Source: Methanobacteriota archaeon
GTDB taxonomy: Archaea; Methanobacteriota; Methanobacteria; Methanobacteriales; Methanobacteriaceae
Assembly (NCBI GenBank): GCA_023440975.1
Contig: JAEZRD010000067.1
Span: forward strand, 7,966 to 71,965
Reading direction: 5' to 3'
DNA length: 64,000 nucleotides
The translations under genes were made by a program, and so were the position numbers. Below, in pieces: positions 48,669-58,007 of this stretch. Every line of letters begins with the position of its first letter. The stretch's first letter is position 1. A model generated the notes under the pieces. The model searched no databases and was not told where the DNA came from. It was given only the letters and a program-made list of their open reading frames with translations.

Positions 48669-48939
48669 CTTTTTATACGAAATTAATAAACAGATTATAT
48701 TAATATTAAAATTAATAATCCCTCATAATTTTAATTATACATTTATAAAATTTTAGTTTAAAATTATTTAAACTTTATTATAAGTTTTTATTAATTATTA
48801 AAAAAAAATTAGATTTAAAAAAAATAGGAAAAATAGTATAAAAAAAATAAAAAATTTTATAAAGCTAATTAAGGATGATAAAAAAATTAACTTTATATTG
48901 ATTAAGAAGAATTATGAATAATTTGAAAATAGGAAAAGA

Positions 48940-51261
48940 TTATTCTCCTTCTTCAAATCTACGACGATCTTTTAATTCTGCTCTTTTACCAGCATTCCAT
49001 CCACCATTTGCGGATTTTGCATGACCTACTTGTTGGACATATCCAGTTATACGGTCATACCATTCAACTTCGTCAACTTCTCCACATGTTGGACATTTAT
49101 TGTTTAATCCTTTCATTAAAGTTTTACAGTTTAGACAGAAACTTAAAGCTGAACTGTAAGCCCAGAAACCAATATCACTGTTTTTAGCTATTTTTTCAGT
49201 TAGACTCATGAGACTATCTGGGTCACTGTATGATTCTCCCATATATGCATTGAATATGTGTCCACCTGGAGTGTATCTATGGTATTGATCTTCTGTTTTA
49301 ATTTTTCGTATTAATGACATGTCTGTGTCTACTGGTACATGACTACTGTTTGTGTAGTAGTATGCTCCTTCAGTACCATTGAGTATTGCTTTATCTCCGA
49401 ACATTTCATGGTCGAGCATTGCAAATCTGTAAGCTGTTGATTCTGCAGGAGTTTGGATTGTACTCCATCTTAATCCAGTTTCTTTTTGCATGTCTAATGC
49501 ATGTTCATGGATATGTTTAATTAATTTGACACCAAACTTATTGGAGTCTGCATCATCTATACCTGCTCCAAAGAGTGCCATTAACATTTCATTTAATCCA
49601 TTGTAACCATAACTTAATGTAGCATTTTGGATGTGGTAATATGTGTCATCTTCATAATCTTGTTTAAGGAATGGTAATATGTTCCAGTCGTTTAATGCAT
49701 GTAAACTTTGTTCACGACGAATCATTATTACTTCTTCAACAAGTTTTATTTTTTCATCTAATAATTCAATAGCTTCATCTTCATCTTTAGCTGTGTATCC
49801 TATTCTTGGTAAGTTGATTGTAGCCATTGCAAGGTTACCTGTTCTTAAAGTATCTTGCTCCCAATCTCCTGTCCAATTATCACTTAGGGATGTACGGCAA
49901 CCCATGTAGTTACTCATATTTCCTCTGTAATCTGGGAACATGTTAACAAAGTAACTGGATCCGTATTTTGCAGATAATTCATGAACAAGTCTTAAGTCTT
50001 CTTCATAATCTCCTTTGTATGTTTCAGGTCTTAATGTGTAAATTGTATTTGGGAAGAGGTGTGGTTTTCCATCTGCATCTCCACCGAGTAATATTTCTGT
50101 GAATGCTCTTTCAATCATACGGGTTTCATCTTCAAAGTCCCCGTAAGTTCCGCATTCAACACCTTTTGGCCCATATGCTGTTTCTTCTTTTAAGAAGTTT
50201 GGTACACCGAATTCTAATTGCATTGTTGTGAAAGGTACTTGAGATCCTCTTGCAGCATATGCCATGTTAAGGTTGTATATTAACATTTGCACACATTGTT
50301 TAACCTCTTCATAGCTTCTGCCTCGTGCGAATGGTGCTACAAATACATTCCATAGACTCATTGCTTGTCCACCAGACATGTTTTGTTGTGCGGCGAGCAT
50401 TACTTCTCCGGTATGGTTCATTAATGTTTCCATATGGGATGGTGCGCCAGCAACTGATGTGTGGTCTCCAGTTCCATCTACTTTAAGTCCGTATTTGATG
50501 AATGCTCTTATATCATGTTGGAGACAATTTATTGGTCTTCCTGCGAAGTATTCTAAATCGTGTATGTGAATGTCTCCACTCATGTGAGCATCAGCTAAGT
50601 GTGTTGGTAACATATTTAATAATGCATATTGTTTTAATGCTTCATCTGCTACATATTTGTGTATGGTTTCAGGGTTGTGCATCATGTTTGCATTACTGTT
50701 ATTACCATTTTCAATTAAGTTTGTAATATTATAAACAGGAATTCCTAAACGTGTGTATTTACTTCTTAAGTCTTCTAATCCGTATTCAACTAATTTTGTG
50801 TTAACTATTTCACGGATCATTGGTGCTGTTAAGTATTCTACGTTTAGTTTCTTTAGTTCTTTCCATACATCTGAAGCGATTTGGAAAGCTGTTTCTTGGC
50901 TTGCTCCAGTTTCTTCGGTTAATGTGTTTGCTATTCTTGATAAATCAAATGGTTCGATTTTGTCTCTTGAAGTACGTACTTTTAAAGTTGTTTTTGCTAA
51001 GTATTTATTTGCTGCTTCTTGATCTACAACTTCTAATTCTTCATAAACCATTTTTTTAATTTCTTTAGTTGTTATTCCATCGTATAATGATTCTACAACT
51101 GTTGAAACTATTTTTTCACATTCAAAGAAAGGAGCTTCAACCATTACTAATGATTTTAATAATTTTTCATAACTGAAGTTTTCTACAACTCCGTTATTTT
51201 TAATTACTGCTAATTTAACTTTTTTAGGTGTAACTAGACCTGTCTTAAATTTGTTTTCCAT
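48940..51261 (-). CDS. nrdD: Anaerobic (class III) ribonucleoside-triphosphate reductase
   Basis: 773-residue glycyl-radical enzyme making dNTPs. An N-terminal ATP-cone (about 15-105) is followed by the ten-stranded barrel. The C-terminal zinc site CLNC ... CPTC and the glycyl-radical loop ITGYVQQVG ... GGWNAGKRAEL are intact. No nrdG activase gene is next to it. The leader (51262-51360) can form two short hairpins. Confidence 0.95.
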   Translation of the reverse strand: MENKFKTGLVTPKKVKLAVIKNNGVVENFSYEKLLKSLVMVEAPFFECEKIVSTVVESLYDGITTKEIKKMVYEELEVVDQEAANKYLAKTTLKVRTSRDKIEPFDLSRIANTLTEETGASQETAFQIASDVWKELKKLNVEYLTAPMIREIVNTKLVEYGLEDLRSKYTRLGIPVYNITNLIENGNNSNANMMHNPETIHKYVADEALKQYALLNMLPTHLADAHMSGDIHIHDLEYFAGRPINCLQHDIRAFIKYGLKVDGTGDHTSVAGAPSHMETLMNHTGEVMLAAQQNMSGGQAMSLWNVFVAPFARGRSYEEVKQCVQMLIYNLNMAYAARGSQVPFTTMQLEFGVPNFLKEETAYGPKGVECGTYGDFEDETRMIERAFTEILLGGDADGKPHLFPNTIYTLRPETYKGDYEEDLRLVHELSAKYGSSYFVNMFPDYRGNMSNYMGCRTSLSDNWTGDWEQDTLRTGNLAMATINLPRIGYTAKDEDEAIELLDEKIKLVEEVIMIRREQSLHALNDWNILPFLKQDYEDDTYYHIQNATLSYGYNGLNEMLMALFGAGIDDADSNKFGVKLIKHIHEHALDMQKETGLRWSTIQTPAESTAYRFAMLDHEMFGDKAILNGTEGAYYYTNSSHVPVDTDMSLIRKIKTEDQYHRYTPGGHIFNAYMGESYSDPDSLMSLTEKIAKNSDIGFWAYSSALSFCLNCKTLMKGLNNKCPTCGEVDEVEWYDRITGYVQQVGHAKSANGGWNAGKRAELKDRRRFEEGE

Positions 51262-52001
51262 TATATCATCCTAACAATAATATTCATGTAAACAATGCCC
51301 CACATTGGTTATTAAATAGAAATTTTTCCCACTTTTCATTTCTATCATGAATATGTTTTTTATTAATTTTACAATTTAGTATCTATAACTATTAATATTT
51401 AAATGTTCGTATATTCACCAAATGTTAGTATACAAACAAAGTAAAATAATTGTGTTCCGAAAATATCAACTTCAATATTAATGAATTATCAGAATAAAAA
51501 AATCAATTAATTACAATATTATATTCTGTAAAAATCAGTATATAAAACTAATTAAAGTATTACTCAAAAAGGAATAAATAAGAAAGCTTAAGAGTAATAC
51601 TTATTAAATTAAAACATAAAATTAATACAACAAACTAAAAACTAGTAACATGAAAAATAAAGAGATAAAAACCATATATAAAATAAAAACAATACTAAAA
51701 ATACTAATTAATAAAATAAACCATACATAAACCAATAAAAAAATAAAAACAAATAAAATAAGGCCAAAAAAATCAAATATTTCAACAAAAAAATTAATAA
51801 AAAAATTAATAAAAAACCTTAAAAATTTTTAATAAAAAAATGAAAATTTAAACAAAAATCAACAAAAAAATTAATAAAAATTAACCAATTACCTAAAAAT
51901 AAAAAATGTATATTTAAAAAAAAGCAAGTAATACTTTAAGAAAAAATCAACAAAAAAGTAATAAAAAAAGGTAATAAAAATCAAAAAATAAGAATAAAAA
52001 A
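51262..52001. other. 740-base A-rich spacer with a stem-loop and direct repeats
   Basis: No ORF supported. Near nrdD, AAATGTTCGTATA (51401-51413) and AAATGTTAGTATA (51420-51432) are direct repeats 19 bases apart, upstream of a leftward TATA-like run, so possible nrdD control sites. AAGTATTACTC (51555-51565) pairs with GAGTAATACTT (51592-51602) in an 11-bp stem with a 26-base loop; GTAATACTT recurs near 51930. From about 51775 to 51970 the motif TCAACAAAAAA(A/G)TTAATAAAAA (AGTAATAAAAA in the last copy) appears three times. Too degenerate for CRISPR. Confidence 0.5.
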
Positions 52002-55000
52002 TTATCCAAAGAAAAAATCCAAAGAACTTTGCTTAGACTTATCACTTTCAAACAAAGAATCAATACCAAACTCTTGAATTTCCAATCTTTGAGATAAATA
52101 ATGAGATACAGGATATCTATTTACCAAATCCTGAGAAATTTCAAGATATTTAGTAACAGAACCTTTAGAAACACTTAAAACAAGATTTCCACCACATTTA
52201 CATTTACCAGAGAGAGGTATACGTCTATATTTAGCATTACACTTAGTACATCTAACTTTTTGTCTAGAAAACGCACGAACATTACCCATAATATCCGGTA
52301 AAAAATGAGAAGAAAGAACACCCTCAACAACACCTCTTTGATCAACAGCCCGAATCTTTTCAGCAATATTAATCTGAGCTTCAACCTTATCAGACATAGA
52401 ATTCAATCTTTTATAAAGACAAAGATGCGGACCCGCATGAATACTAGAAGTATGATGAGAAAACATCAAATTCTCATATTGCTCTGGAGTACCAAGATGC
52501 ATACCTACATTATCCACATAATCCAAAAGTTCAGCAGGTTTTAAAGGTTCTTGAGTCTTTTCAAAAAATTCTAATGGGAAACGTGTCATAATGTCCACTT
52601 TTTGTGACTCATCATCAATTTCTTCAGGATCAATTCTAGAAGATAAAACTAAAGGAGCATCCATACTTCCTCCACGAGTACTTGGAAGATAAGATTTTGA
52701 AAAATTAATTAAAGCATCTAATAAAAGAATAACACTATCCTCATCACTATCACAATTTCTTCTTTTAGCAGAATGGAAATAAGGATGAGCATAACAAGCT
52801 AAAGCTTCAGTATATCCTACAATACGACCCAAAACACCTGCAGATGTATGTGGCGCTAAACCTGCAACTAAATGACCAATAATATCATCCCGAGATTTAG
52901 CATTATAAAATCTGTCCATTCCATAAAATCTTTCTAACAAATCATCAATATAATTTGCAACATTAACTAAATAATCTCCACAATTTTGAGAAACAACTAT
53001 ATCTTGTACTTTAAGTTCTATAATTTGATTATCATTTTCAATAGGTTGACCATAACAATCATGTTCATAACCCATTTCTAAAAGTTTTTCAACAGTTACT
53101 CCCACTTCACGTGGAATAAAATGTGTTAATGGTAAATCAGTAGAATCATGACGAATAGTTGCTTCTTTAAAAGTAAAAACATGATTTTTAGCACGTAAAA
53201 TACCCTTTTCTAATGGTTCTGGAAGTTTATCTTCAGAAATTAAACCAACAACACCTTTAATTTCATCAACTTGTCTAACACCAACATTATCAGAAGCCTT
53301 TCTTAACATAGCACTAAGATTAACTGTTTTAACCTGTGGTTTAACTTTAACTGTTGGTGTTCCACAATTAGGACATAAAGAAGAAAATGAAGATGACTGG
53401 CAACTAGGACATTTCCGTCTAGCAATATCAACTTTCAAATTACCTTTTTTAGCAGCTTCAGCAACTAATCTTCTACTACCTCCCTCATGACCTATAGGAA
53501 AAAGCACATGAGGAGCAGGGCGCATTAATCTTTCTTTAGACTTTTCAGGACGACCTACACGAGTTCCTATATAAGTTGGAGCTTTATCCTTAATTTCAAT
53601 ATCAGAAATATCATTTAAAGCATCAATAACACTATCTTTATTTTCATCCAACTCACATGTTAAAGTATTTAATAAAGCATAAGCTATATTAGAATCAATG
53701 ATAACTTTAGAACCTTCTAATCTATGAGGTATTCCTAATACTTCCAAAATACGTTTTTGATAAGAAAGATCCAAAACAAAAGGTTCCCCCTCAACATAAG
53801 AATCTTTAAAAGAGTTTAACCAAACAATCAAAGTATTTAAATCTTTAATTGTAACATCATTATAATAATACACATAAGCTGGATGTAAAGGAACATTATA
53901 CTCTTTAGAAAATTCAAAAGCTTCTTTAGCAGATAACTCTTTATGCTCAAGTTCCAATAAATCTAACTTTTCACCGTCATCAATATACTTTTGTGAATTA
54001 CGGATTGTTTCTATCCACCATTCCTCACACCAAGCTGCACCTAACATAGGTTGATTGTTTCTTAAAAATTCTCCAAAAGCAACCAACATATCTCCTAAGA
54101 AAAGAATTTCTGCAACATCCCCCTTGATTTTTTTAGCTTCTTTGACAGTGTTTACTTTAATAACATTTCCATTTTTAAGTTTAACAATAGGTCCCTCAAT
54201 AGAATCTACAGGAACAGCACAAGTACCTTTACCTGGAAATTCAATTTTCATTTGAGTTCCAACTGCTAAAAAACCCACTAATTCCATTGCAGCAGGATTA
54301 ATTCCCATAGCAGCTAAACCAGTATTTCTTGAACGACCATATCGTAATCTAAAAGCACCCTTTTCAGAAGGATAACCTAAAACAGGACGACCACCTATAA
54401 TATCTTGAATATATTTAGGGGAAGAATCTTCTTCTTCACCCCCTTCTTTTTCATCCTTAGGTTTTTCATGAGTAAATTCTTTTAACCAATCCCAACCTGG
54501 CAATCCTAAAGTGTTAGAATATTTAATAATTTTCTTCGCTTTTTGAACCAAACCTTCAATCATAGCAAGAAGTGCCCCACCACGAATATTATTAGTTTCA
54601 ACTCTTTCTAAATCCTTATGTGAAACTTCAATTGGATCAGTAGCTTCCCCAGTAACTTCAACTGGCATATTACGTGCAACTGTTCTTACTTCCTCAGGAG
54701 TCGGAGAATATTGAAGATTAGTTACTTCAGACTCATATAATTCTACTTCTTCAACATATCTTTCTACTTCATCATCAATAGGCTTATAATTACTTAAACC
54801 TGTAGCAACTTTAATTTGATCACCTAATAAAACTGCTAACGCTGCCGCTGTACCTCCAGCACTACGGATTGGTCCTGCAAAATAAACAGCTAAATACTTA
54901 GTACCATCAAAATTTTCTTTAATACCTACTTTAGCAATCCCTTCTAAAGGAGCTGCAACTACACCTTCAGTTAAAATAGCTAACGCTGTTCTTAAACCTT

Positions 55001-55295
55001 GATCAGCAAGTTCTTCTCTTTTATTAGCTCCTTTTTCACCTGTTTCTTCAATTTCTTGAGAAGCTATTTCAGAAGCTATTTGAAAAGCAACTTCTTCCCT
55101 ACTTTTATCATCTTCTAATTCTTTAATACGTTTAGCTACTCCTTCAGGACCAACAAGCCCTTCGACTCTTTCAGCTAAATCCTTAGCTAATGGAATTTCA
55201 GTATGTGTTTCAACATCTAATCCTTTGGATCTAGCTTCATTAGCTATATCATATAATTCATGTGTTTCTTGTTCTAGTCGTTCAAAATAATCCAT
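52002..55295 (-). CDS. polC: DNA polymerase D, large subunit (DP2)
   Basis: 1097 residues, intein-free. The main replicative polymerase of euryarchaea together with DP1 (not in this window). The catalytic double-psi barrel motif reads NCDSDEDSVILLLD; in the DP2 sequences I recall it reads NCDGDED, so a Gly between the two catalytic Asp is Ser here. Zinc motifs: CPSCQSSSFSSLCPNCG in the middle and CTKCNAKY ... CKCGG near the end. The C-terminus ends with the PCNA-box-like QSSLDFFFG. Confidence 0.96.
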   Translation of the reverse strand: MDYFERLEQETHELYDIANEARSKGLDVETHTEIPLAKDLAERVEGLVGPEGVAKRIKELEDDKSREEVAFQIASEIASQEIEETGEKGANKREELADQGLRTALAILTEGVVAAPLEGIAKVGIKENFDGTKYLAVYFAGPIRSAGGTAAALAVLLGDQIKVATGLSNYKPIDDEVERYVEEVELYESEVTNLQYSPTPEEVRTVARNMPVEVTGEATDPIEVSHKDLERVETNNIRGGALLAMIEGLVQKAKKIIKYSNTLGLPGWDWLKEFTHEKPKDEKEGGEEEDSSPKYIQDIIGGRPVLGYPSEKGAFRLRYGRSRNTGLAAMGINPAAMELVGFLAVGTQMKIEFPGKGTCAVPVDSIEGPIVKLKNGNVIKVNTVKEAKKIKGDVAEILFLGDMLVAFGEFLRNNQPMLGAAWCEEWWIETIRNSQKYIDDGEKLDLLELEHKELSAKEAFEFSKEYNVPLHPAYVYYYNDVTIKDLNTLIVWLNSFKDSYVEGEPFVLDLSYQKRILEVLGIPHRLEGSKVIIDSNIAYALLNTLTCELDENKDSVIDALNDISDIEIKDKAPTYIGTRVGRPEKSKERLMRPAPHVLFPIGHEGGSRRLVAEAAKKGNLKVDIARRKCPSCQSSSFSSLCPNCGTPTVKVKPQVKTVNLSAMLRKASDNVGVRQVDEIKGVVGLISEDKLPEPLEKGILRAKNHVFTFKEATIRHDSTDLPLTHFIPREVGVTVEKLLEMGYEHDCYGQPIENDNQIIELKVQDIVVSQNCGDYLVNVANYIDDLLERFYGMDRFYNAKSRDDIIGHLVAGLAPHTSAGVLGRIVGYTEALACYAHPYFHSAKRRNCDSDEDSVILLLDALINFSKSYLPSTRGGSMDAPLVLSSRIDPEEIDDESQKVDIMTRFPLEFFEKTQEPLKPAELLDYVDNVGMHLGTPEQYENLMFSHHTSSIHAGPHLCLYKRLNSMSDKVEAQINIAEKIRAVDQRGVVEGVLSSHFLPDIMGNVRAFSRQKVRCTKCNAKYRRIPLSGKCKCGGNLVLSVSKGSVTKYLEISQDLVNRYPVSHYLSQRLEIQEFGIDSLFESDKSKQSSLDFFFG

Positions 55296-55509
55296 TATAT
55301 CACTGAATATTAAAGTAAAAAAATTTTGTTATAAAATCTTAAATTAAAATTATGTTATAAAGTATATTGATATTTATTTTTATTTAACTTATCTAATAAA
55401 AAGTAGTTGAAAATTAAAAATTTAAAAATTAAAAAAAAATAGTGTGAACTTTTTTTATAAAAAAAGTCTAAAAAAATATTGTTTCTAAAAAATAACTTAT
55501 AAATTATAT

Positions 55510-55671
55510 TTAAACAGAGTATCTTAAAACGAAACAGAAAATAGCTAATATAATAGTGATTACTACGATGGATTCTGGTGAAACCTTTGGTCCTACACTT
55601 TCATCATCAAAATATCTTACTAATCCTGCACCACTCATAGGCATACTCATTTTATCATCTTTTTTTGCCAT
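55510..55671 (-). CDS. secG: Preprotein translocase subunit Sec61beta
   Basis: 53 residues, too short for routine ORF lists. The sequence has the archaeal Sec61beta signature: MAKKDDKMSMPMSGAGLVRYFDDE (given in part: SGAGLVRYFDDE), then SVGPKVSPES and one C-terminal span IVVITIILAIFCFVLRYSV. A tail-anchored subunit of the SecYEbeta channel, likely transcribed alone, 167 bases from the sensor kinase gene and 214 from polC. Confidence 0.93.
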   Translation of the reverse strand: MAKKDDKMSMPMSGAGLVRYFDDESVGPKVSPESIVVITIILAIFCFVLRYSV

Positions 55672-55838
55672 TAATAACACCTATAATAATAATACAAATT
55701 TTTTTGATTAGTTTTTTTATTTTAATAAATGATTTTAAAATAAATTTTAAAAATCATCTTTTCTAATTAATATTAATAATAATTTGTTACTTATCTTATT
55801 TAAACTATGAGTTAAAAAATAAAAACAAAATATAAAAA

Positions 55839-56447
55839 TTATTCCCCAATTGGGAATTTAATTGTATATTTTGTTCCATTATCCTTATCAATATTTAAAT
55901 CTGCATTGATTTGACCAGCTAAACTATAAATTATAGTCATTCCTAAAGAACTAGCTGGACCAACATCTTCAGGCATTCCAATACCATCATCACCAATAAC
56001 TAAAATAGCATAATCACCATCACGTTTTAAATCTATATTTAAATTACCTTCTCTATCATCAGGGAAAGCATGCTTAGCAACATTAGATAATATTTCATTA
56101 ATAATTAAACCTAAAGGTATAGAAACATCTAATTTAACTTCTATATCTTCAGCATCAATATTAACAGCAATATTGCTTTTAGAATTTAATGTATTCATAT
56201 CTCTAACAAAAGAAACTAAAAAACTATTTAAATTCACATGAGCAATATCTTCAGATTCATAAACTTTTTCATGAGATAAAGCCATTGATCTAATACGTTC
56301 AGCTGATTTTTCAATAATTTCTTCTTTTGAAGATGTATCAAAACGACCTTCTAAATTTAATAAACTTATAAGGACTTGTAAATTGTTTTTAACATCATGG
56401 TGTACATCTTTTAATAATTTTTGTTCCCCTACATATTCTCTAGCCAT
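55839..56447 (-). CDS. Histidine kinase core (HisKA_2/HATPase) without sensor domain
   Basis: 202 residues. The dimerisation/phospho-acceptor motif VHHDVKNNLQVLISLLNL (residues about 15-32) is of the HisKA_2 type. An HATPase domain follows with N box NEILSNVAKHAF, G1 box GDDGIGMP and a GTKYTIKFP end. There is no input domain, so it probably gets its signal from another protein, perhaps the PAS protein at 58008-59789. Divergent from the double-receiver regulator. Confidence 0.87.
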   Translation of the reverse strand: MAREYVGEQKLLKDVHHDVKNNLQVLISLLNLEGRFDTSSKEEIIEKSAERIRSMALSHEKVYESEDIAHVNLNSFLVSFVRDMNTLNSKSNIAVNIDAEDIEVKLDVSIPLGLIINEILSNVAKHAFPDDREGNLNIDLKRDGDYAILVIGDDGIGMPEDVGPASSLGMTIIYSLAGQINADLNIDKDNGTKYTIKFPIGE

Positions 56448-56887
56448 AACAAATTACTCCATAAACTAAATATTTATCAAATATAATAAATTTATTAAAA
56501 AATATTTTATCCTCAAATTAATCCAAAAAAATAAAAAAATTAATAATCAAGGAAAGTTTTTTAAACCTATATAGATTATATTTATCTAACTATTATTATT
56601 TAAATTTTAAAAATTTATAAAATTTAAAAAAAAACTTAATTTTTAATAATTTTTAAACAAAATTTATAAAAAAATAATACAAATTAATAAAAATCCTAAT
56701 AAATTTTAATAAAAAAATCAAAATAATAAAAAACAAAAATATTCAAAAATATTACTGTTTCCACTAATAAAAATAATTATAATAAAATTTATATACAATA
56801 CAAAAATAAATAATAAAACATAACATAAATTTACAATTATTTTTAAAATAAAATTTAAACAAGGGTAATTAAAGGGAAGGAAAGATA
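56448..56887. other. Divergent spacer between the kinase and regulator genes
   Basis: 440 bases, above 85 percent A/T. A rightward TATA box (ATTTATATAC, about 56787-56796) fits the regulator gene, with GGGAAGGAAAG as SD. No palindrome above chance, no ORF or RNA that I can support. Confidence 0.45.
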
Positions 56888-57727
56888 ATGTCCAATAAAA
56901 AGATTCTTATTGTTGAAGATGAACTCATAACTGCAACAGATATGAAATTCAGACTAGAAGATATGGGTTATGAAATTATAGGAATTGTTTCAGAAGGAAA
57001 AAAGGCTATCGAAACAGCTTTAAGCCAAAAACCTGATCTTGTCCTTATGGATGTTGGTCTCAAAGGAGATATGAATGGAATAGAAGCATCACAAGACATA
57101 TTAGGAGCAGGCATAAATGTTATTTACTTGACTGGACACGATGGTCAAAAAATACTTGAAGAATCTGATTATAAAAATGTAGATGTAATTAAAAAGCCAT
57201 TTGATGACAACGAATTTAAAAACACAATAGAAGGAAGTATTGGTAAATCAGGAGCAGAAACTGCTGAAAAACCTAAACCAAAACTTCAACAAAAGAAAAC
57301 AGCACCTGTAACAGAACCTAAAAAACCAGAACCAGTTGCAGATCAAAAAGAAACTATATTAGTTGTTGAAGATGAAATGATTACCGCATTAGATATCAAA
57401 TTAAGACTTGAAGATTTTGGTTACAATGTACCTGGAACAATAGCTTATGGTGAAGAAGCTGTTAAAAAAGCTGATGAATTTAACCCAGATTTAATTCTTA
57501 TGGATATAATGTTAAAAGGAGAAATGAACGGTATCGAAGCTACAAAAGAAATACAAAAAACCAAAGATATACCAATCATATTTTTAACTGCAAACACAAA
57601 TAAAGAAATTATTGAAAATGCTTTAAAAACAACTCCATCAGGTTACATATCCAAACCATTTAATGATCGAGAATTAAAATATATAATAGAAATAGTAATT
57701 AAAAAATCAAAAGATTCCAAAAAGTAA
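56888..57727 (+). CDS. Double-receiver (REC-REC) response regulator
   Basis: 279 residues: REC1 (about 4-115, phospho-Asp55 in LVLMDVGLKG) and REC2 (about 155-275, phospho-Asp206 in LILMDIMLKG), joined by a Pro/Lys/Glu-rich linker (125-153). Both keep the acidic pair (EDE), the Thr/Ser and the Lys (KKP, SKP). There is no output domain, so it works by protein contact. Domain similarity (EDExITA.D.K.RLED.GY) shows internal duplication. A small coiled-coil protein follows after 23 bases. Confidence 0.9.
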   Translation: MSNKKILIVEDELITATDMKFRLEDMGYEIIGIVSEGKKAIETALSQKPDLVLMDVGLKGDMNGIEASQDILGAGINVIYLTGHDGQKILEESDYKNVDVIKKPFDDNEFKNTIEGSIGKSGAETAEKPKPKLQQKKTAPVTEPKKPEPVADQKETILVVEDEMITALDIKLRLEDFGYNVPGTIAYGEEAVKKADEFNPDLILMDIMLKGEMNGIEATKEIQKTKDIPIIFLTANTNKEIIENALKTTPSGYISKPFNDRELKYIIEIVIKKSKDSKK

Positions 57728-57750
57728 ATACCTTTTAGGAGATTGTTAAA

Positions 57751-57963
57751 ATCAAAAGCCAATTTAATGATTTAACTCAATATGATAAAGAAACTTTAAT
57801 AAACTTAGAGGAGTCTTTATTAACTTTAAAAAAGGAATATTTATCTCAAATATATGCTTTCATAAAAGCAGATGATTGTGTGGAAGCATGCCATTTACTC
57901 TTAAATTTACAAGATTTAAATATTGAAATCAAAAGATTTCAAGAACAAATTGAAAAAAAATAA
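57751..57963 (+). CDS. Small coiled-coil protein with apparent non-AUG start
   Basis: A 70-codon frame without stops, read from ATC 57751 (or ATT 57742). It encodes KSQFNDLTQYDKETLINLEESL... rich in Glu/Lys/Leu, ending with EIKRFQEQIEKK and TAA. AGGAG (57737-57741) lies nine bases before the ATC. No ATG, GTG or TTG exists in frame near the front, and a TAG lies just upstream, so either translation starts at AUC/AUU or the gene is damaged. Codon use is like its neighbours. It is in the operon of the REC-REC protein. Confidence 0.5.
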   Translation: MKSQFNDLTQYDKETLINLEESLLTLKKEYLSQIYAFIKADDCVEACHLLLNLQDLNIEIKRFQEQIEKK

Positions 57964-58007
57964 GATATAAACAATTTTTTTTAAATCTTTTAAATTACTC
58001 TTTTAAA

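Noticed and set aside
51775..51970. A-rich recurring units resembling a CRISPR array
   Set aside because: Units differ in length and sequence, spacing is irregular, and there are no unique spacers of constant size or cas genes nearby.
52002..55295. Intein in PolD large subunit
   Set aside because: The 1097-residue chain has the normal length, with no extra block near the usual insertion motifs.
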